A DNA stretch of 16,700 nucleotides, taken from positions 1-16,700 of the forward strand of contig JAFAFC010000038.1 in assembly GCA_023423715.1 (NCBI GenBank), read 5' to 3'. Below the pieces are notes generated by a model. That model made no database searches. It was not told where the DNA came from and was given only the letters and a program-made list of their open reading frames with translations. Positions 14,444-16,700 of this stretch are shown here, in pieces (within the stretch, counting starts at the first letter, position 1; the number at the start of each line of letters is the position of its first letter). Source of the DNA: Bacteroidota bacterium (GTDB lineage: Bacteria; Bacteroidota; Bacteroidia; Flavobacteriales; Weeksellaceae). The position numbers and the translations under genes were made by a program.

Positions 14444-14926
14444 ATGAATAACGAAATAGCTTCAACAACCAAAGTACGTTTTGGAGATTGCGATCCCATT
14501 GGGCATCTCAATAATGTAAAATATTTGGAGTATATGCTCAATGCCCGGGAAGATCATGTAGAAAATTTTTATGGCTTTACCTACGAGCAATATCTTAAGA
14601 AAACAGGATGTACATGGATTACCATTCAGAATGAAATTGCATATCTGAAAGAAGTTAAAGCCAATGTAAAGGTGCAGATCACAAGTAAAACAATTCAGAT
14701 TTCAGACCGTTTAGATAAAGTGGAACTGTTAATGAAGAGTGAGGATGGTTCTACCATCCATGCAGTTTTATGGATAACCGTTATTTATTTTAATTTGAAA
14801 ACAAGAAAATCCGAAATCCAACCTCAAGAGATTCAGGATTTATTTAAGAAAACATTGGTGGAACTGGATCAAAATACGTTTGAATCGCGAGTTCAATTTT
14901 TAAGAAAAGGAAATAACAGAAAATGA
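14444..14926 (+). CDS. hotdog-fold acyl-CoA thioesterase (4HBT/YbgC-like)
   Basis: A 160-residue cytoplasmic protein. The N-terminal TKVRFGDCDPIGHLNNVKYLEYM (about 9-31) is the 4-hydroxybenzoyl-CoA thioesterase signature: D17 is the likely catalytic Asp, with GH and NN following. The remaining strands (WITIQNEIAYLKEVKANVKVQITSK and later HAVLWITVIYFNLKTRKSEI) complete a single hotdog domain. It should hydrolyse an acyl-CoA thioester; the substrate cannot be predicted. It starts a new transcription unit from a promoter box embedded in the previous terminator. Its stop overlaps the rfbD start by 4 nt (ATGA), which points to translational coupling, although no obvious pathway links the two. Confidence 0.82.
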   Translation: MNNEIASTTKVRFGDCDPIGHLNNVKYLEYMLNAREDHVENFYGFTYEQYLKKTGCTWITIQNEIAYLKEVKANVKVQITSKTIQISDRLDKVELLMKSEDGSTIHAVLWITVIYFNLKTRKSEIQPQEIQDLFKKTLVELDQNTFESRVQFLRKGNNRK

Positions 14927-15804
14927 ATACAAGAAAAAAAATCATCATTACTGGCGGATATGGCCAGTTAGGTCAATGCCTTCAAAAACTTCAAGATCAG
15001 TATTCGCTGAATTTTGATTTTCAATTTTTAACATCTGCAGATTTGGATATTACCAATTTGGATGATGTTGAAACCTTTTTTGCTGAAGCAAAACCTGATT
15101 TCTGCATTAACGCAGCAGCATATACAGCAGTTGATTTAGCTGAAAAGGAAGAAGAAAAAGCATACGCCGTTAATAGCACAGGAGTTGAAAACTTGGCAAT
15201 TGCTTGTAAGAAAGTTCAGGCGACCTTGATTCACGTTTCTACGGATTATGTTTTCGATGGGGAAACCAATATTTCCTACGATGAAGATAATTTCACAAAC
15301 CCAATTGGTGTTTATGGGAACAGTAAAAGAGAAGGGGAAGAAAAAGCTTTGGAAGCGAATCCGAGAACAATAATCATTAGAACGTCTTGGCTGTATTCAG
15401 AGTTTAGTAAAAACTTTGTAAAAACAATGCTTCATTTATTCAAGACTCGCGATGAACTTAATGTCGTTGCAGATCAGTACGGACAACCTACGAACGCAAA
15501 TGATTTAGCGGAAGCAATTTTAAAAATTGTAGAAACGCCAAATCCTATTTATGGGATTTATCATTTTTCCAACTATCCAGAAACGTCTTGGTTTGAATTT
15601 GCGAAGAAAATTGCCGAATTTTCTGGAAGTGCGGTGAAAATTAATCCATGCACAACGGAAGAATATCCTACGCCAGCAAAAAGACCAAAGAGAAGTACGA
15701 TGGCTTTGGATAAAATTGAAAAGAATTTTTCAATTGACCTTCAACATTGGGAAAATAGTTTAGAATCGTGCGTTGCAATTTTAGAAGAAAGTGATGAGAA
15801 ATAG
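14923..15804 (+). CDS. rfbD: dTDP-4-dehydrorhamnose reductase
   Basis: A 293-residue short-chain (extended) dehydrogenase of typical RmlD length. The Rossmann motif is GGYGQLGQ (11-18), the catalytic Thr lies in STDYVFDG (106-113), and the YGNSK motif gives Tyr131 and Lys135. CINAAAYTAVDLAEKE and VVADQYGQPTNANDLAEAI are RmlD signatures. It reduces dTDP-4-dehydro-L-rhamnose to dTDP-L-rhamnose with NAD(P)H, a sugar donor for surface glycans. RfbA, B and C are not in the window, and the polysaccharide cluster ends 6 kb upstream. The gene may therefore serve that cluster from a distance or act on a related sugar. It overlaps the thioesterase by 4 nt and the next gene by 11 nt. Confidence 0.92.
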   Translation: MNTRKKIIITGGYGQLGQCLQKLQDQYSLNFDFQFLTSADLDITNLDDVETFFAEAKPDFCINAAAYTAVDLAEKEEEKAYAVNSTGVENLAIACKKVQATLIHVSTDYVFDGETNISYDEDNFTNPIGVYGNSKREGEEKALEANPRTIIIRTSWLYSEFSKNFVKTMLHLFKTRDELNVVADQYGQPTNANDLAEAILKIVETPNPIYGIYHFSNYPETSWFEFAKKIAEFSGSAVKINPCTTEEYPTPAKRPKRSTMALDKIEKNFSIDLQHWENSLESCVAILEESDEK

Positions 15805-16456
15805 AATTTGGACTTTAATAACTCTTTTACCATGGACCGTTTTTGCGCAAGCGGTGAATCTTACCGAAGCAAAAACAACCAATGAAAATAACGATCAACG
15901 CTTGTATAAATTAGAGCAAGCGAACGATGCGCAGTATTTAGGAAAGATTGAAATTCTAGGACCGTTGGAAAATGGACCGGCTGCATTTCAGAAGTTTTAT
16001 CAAAAAGCTCGAAGCCTAGGAGCAAACGCATTCATTTTTCAATCCAAAAAGAATCTCGAAAATCAAGATGTTGTTTCTAATACGCGAGAGGTTGCACTAT
16101 ATTATAGTCAAACACTTCCTGAAAATGCCAATTCATATTTGGTTTTTAATGATAGTAAAGGAAAAGAGATATTGGTAAACGGAGAAAAGGTTTCCATTCC
16201 GCAGGCTTCTTATTATGAAGGAAAAATCGTTGAAGGTGAAAATAATTACATTGCAACTAAGAAGTTTTTAGGTTCACGAGTTAATCTTTATTATAAAGAA
16301 GGACAACCGCAGCAAAATTTTCAAGTAATTTCTGGTGGAGTTCGCTCGGATAAATCAGGAGTTACCGGAGGTTTGATTTTAAAGTCTGGCGACCTCATAG
16401 TTCTTGAAAGATCGTATGCAAATTTCCTTTCGATGTTTTTTTTGAAATCCAATTAA
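15794..16456 (+). CDS. exported protein of unknown function
   Basis: A 220-residue protein with signal peptide MRNRIWTLITLLPWTVFAQA and no membrane segment after it. I do not recognise the family. The mature part contains FYQKARSLGANAFIFQ, followed by mixed charged and aromatic strands ending in LSMFFLKSN. It has no lipobox, no catalytic motif and no repeats, so a periplasmic or outer-membrane-associated role is all that can be inferred. The ATG at 15794 is preferred to an in-frame GTG at 15791. It overlaps the end of rfbD by 11 nt, so it is expressed with rfbD and the thioesterase. It is the last gene of that unit. Confidence 0.7.
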   Translation: MRNRIWTLITLLPWTVFAQAVNLTEAKTTNENNDQRLYKLEQANDAQYLGKIEILGPLENGPAAFQKFYQKARSLGANAFIFQSKKNLENQDVVSNTREVALYYSQTLPENANSYLVFNDSKGKEILVNGEKVSIPQASYYEGKIVEGENNYIATKKFLGSRVNLYYKEGQPQQNFQVISGGVRSDKSGVTGGLILKSGDLIVLERSYANFLSMFFLKSN

Positions 16457-16468
16457 AATTTATTGAGC

Positions 16469-16488
16469 TGAAAAACAGTGGTTTTTCA
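16469..16488 (+). terminator. weak stem-loop after the last operon, possible terminator
   Basis: TGAAAAAC and GTTTTTCA pair perfectly over 8 bp around an AGTG loop, 12 nt after the stop of the exported protein. The stem is AT-rich and is not followed by a clean T-run, so its strength is doubtful. A second AT-only palindrome with the same TGAAAA/TTTTCA ends lies just downstream (16495-16511). Confidence 0.3.
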
Positions 16489-16516
16489 AAATTATGAAAA
16501 TTTAATTTTCAAATGC

Positions 16517-16548
16517 TTGTTTAATTCCGAATTAATTACATACCTTTG
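16517..16548 (+). promoter_or_regulatory. strong Bacteroidetes-type promoter; downstream gene outside the window
   Basis: TACCTTTG at 16541-16548, followed by CAACCGC, is an excellent -7 box. TTG at 16517-16519 lies 21 nt upstream as a -33 candidate. Transcription should begin near 16553. The remaining ~150 nt hold no long ORF: only a 10-codon ORF (16565-16597, MKSSAVVGFI) and two TTTAGAGG copies 10 nt apart (16593-16600, 16603-16610). A long leader of a highly expressed gene, an rRNA operon leader or a small RNA are all possible. Confidence 0.6.
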
Positions 16549-16700
16549 CAACCGCAAATCAGAAATGAAAAGCAGCGCAGTAGTAGGATTTATTTAGAGG
16601 TTTTTAGAGGGGTTGAGAAGGATTAAGGTCTGGATTGATTATCTAAAAAATATTTTAAAATAAATCAAATTTAATTTGGTCATATCAAAATAAGTTATTA

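Noticed and set aside
1..16700. CRISPR arrays, insertion sequences, tRNA or rRNA genes, attachment sites
   Set aside because: I saw no regularly spaced repeats, no transposase or integrase, no cloverleaf and no rRNA core sequence on either strand.

Overview
The window looks like chromosomal DNA of a Flavobacteriia member, probably Weeksellaceae (Chryseobacterium/Elizabethkingia-like); the genus cannot be fixed from the sequence alone. The reasons are AT-rich DNA, genes with no clear Shine-Dalgarno sequence, several Bacteroidetes-type -7 promoter boxes (TAnnTTTG) just upstream of starts, and a tandem block of barrel protein, uppS, bamA and two ompH genes that is typical of the class. Every gene found is on the + strand.

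Region 1 (1-4177) is the end of a variable surface-polysaccharide cassette. It holds the last codons of an unidentified gene, an EpsG-like Wzy polymerase, a GT-C type membrane glycosyltransferase, a short membrane-anchored SGNH-like fragment, and a GT2 glycosyltransferase. Region 2 (4178-8894) is the housekeeping part of the same pathway. It has a WecA/TagO-like undecaprenyl-phosphate sugar-phosphate transferase, a Wza-type export lipoprotein, and a Wzc-type tyrosine autokinase with a nine-fold Gly-Tyr tail. It closes with a perfect 40-nt palindrome that should act as a terminator.

Region 3 (9016-14438) is an outer-membrane and envelope operon with its own promoter: a DUF6089-like beta-barrel protein, UppS, BamA and two OmpH/Skp-like chaperones, ended by a textbook terminator. 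UppS makes the lipid carrier used by the WecA-like enzyme of region 2. BamA and the OmpH proteins insert barrel proteins into the outer membrane. Region 4 (14432-16456) is a three-gene unit: a hotdog thioesterase whose promoter is built into the preceding terminator T-tract, RfbD (dTDP-rhamnose synthesis), and an exported protein of unknown function. The window ends with a strong promoter and about 150 nt of leader whose gene lies outside.

No clearly new biological system is evident. The best leads are the leader of the WecA-like gene (promoter box, perfect palindrome, 24-codon ORF, possible long-range pairing), the Gly-Tyr repeat of the kinase, the truncated SGNH-like gene, the leaderless thioesterase transcript, and the unassigned transcript at the right edge.
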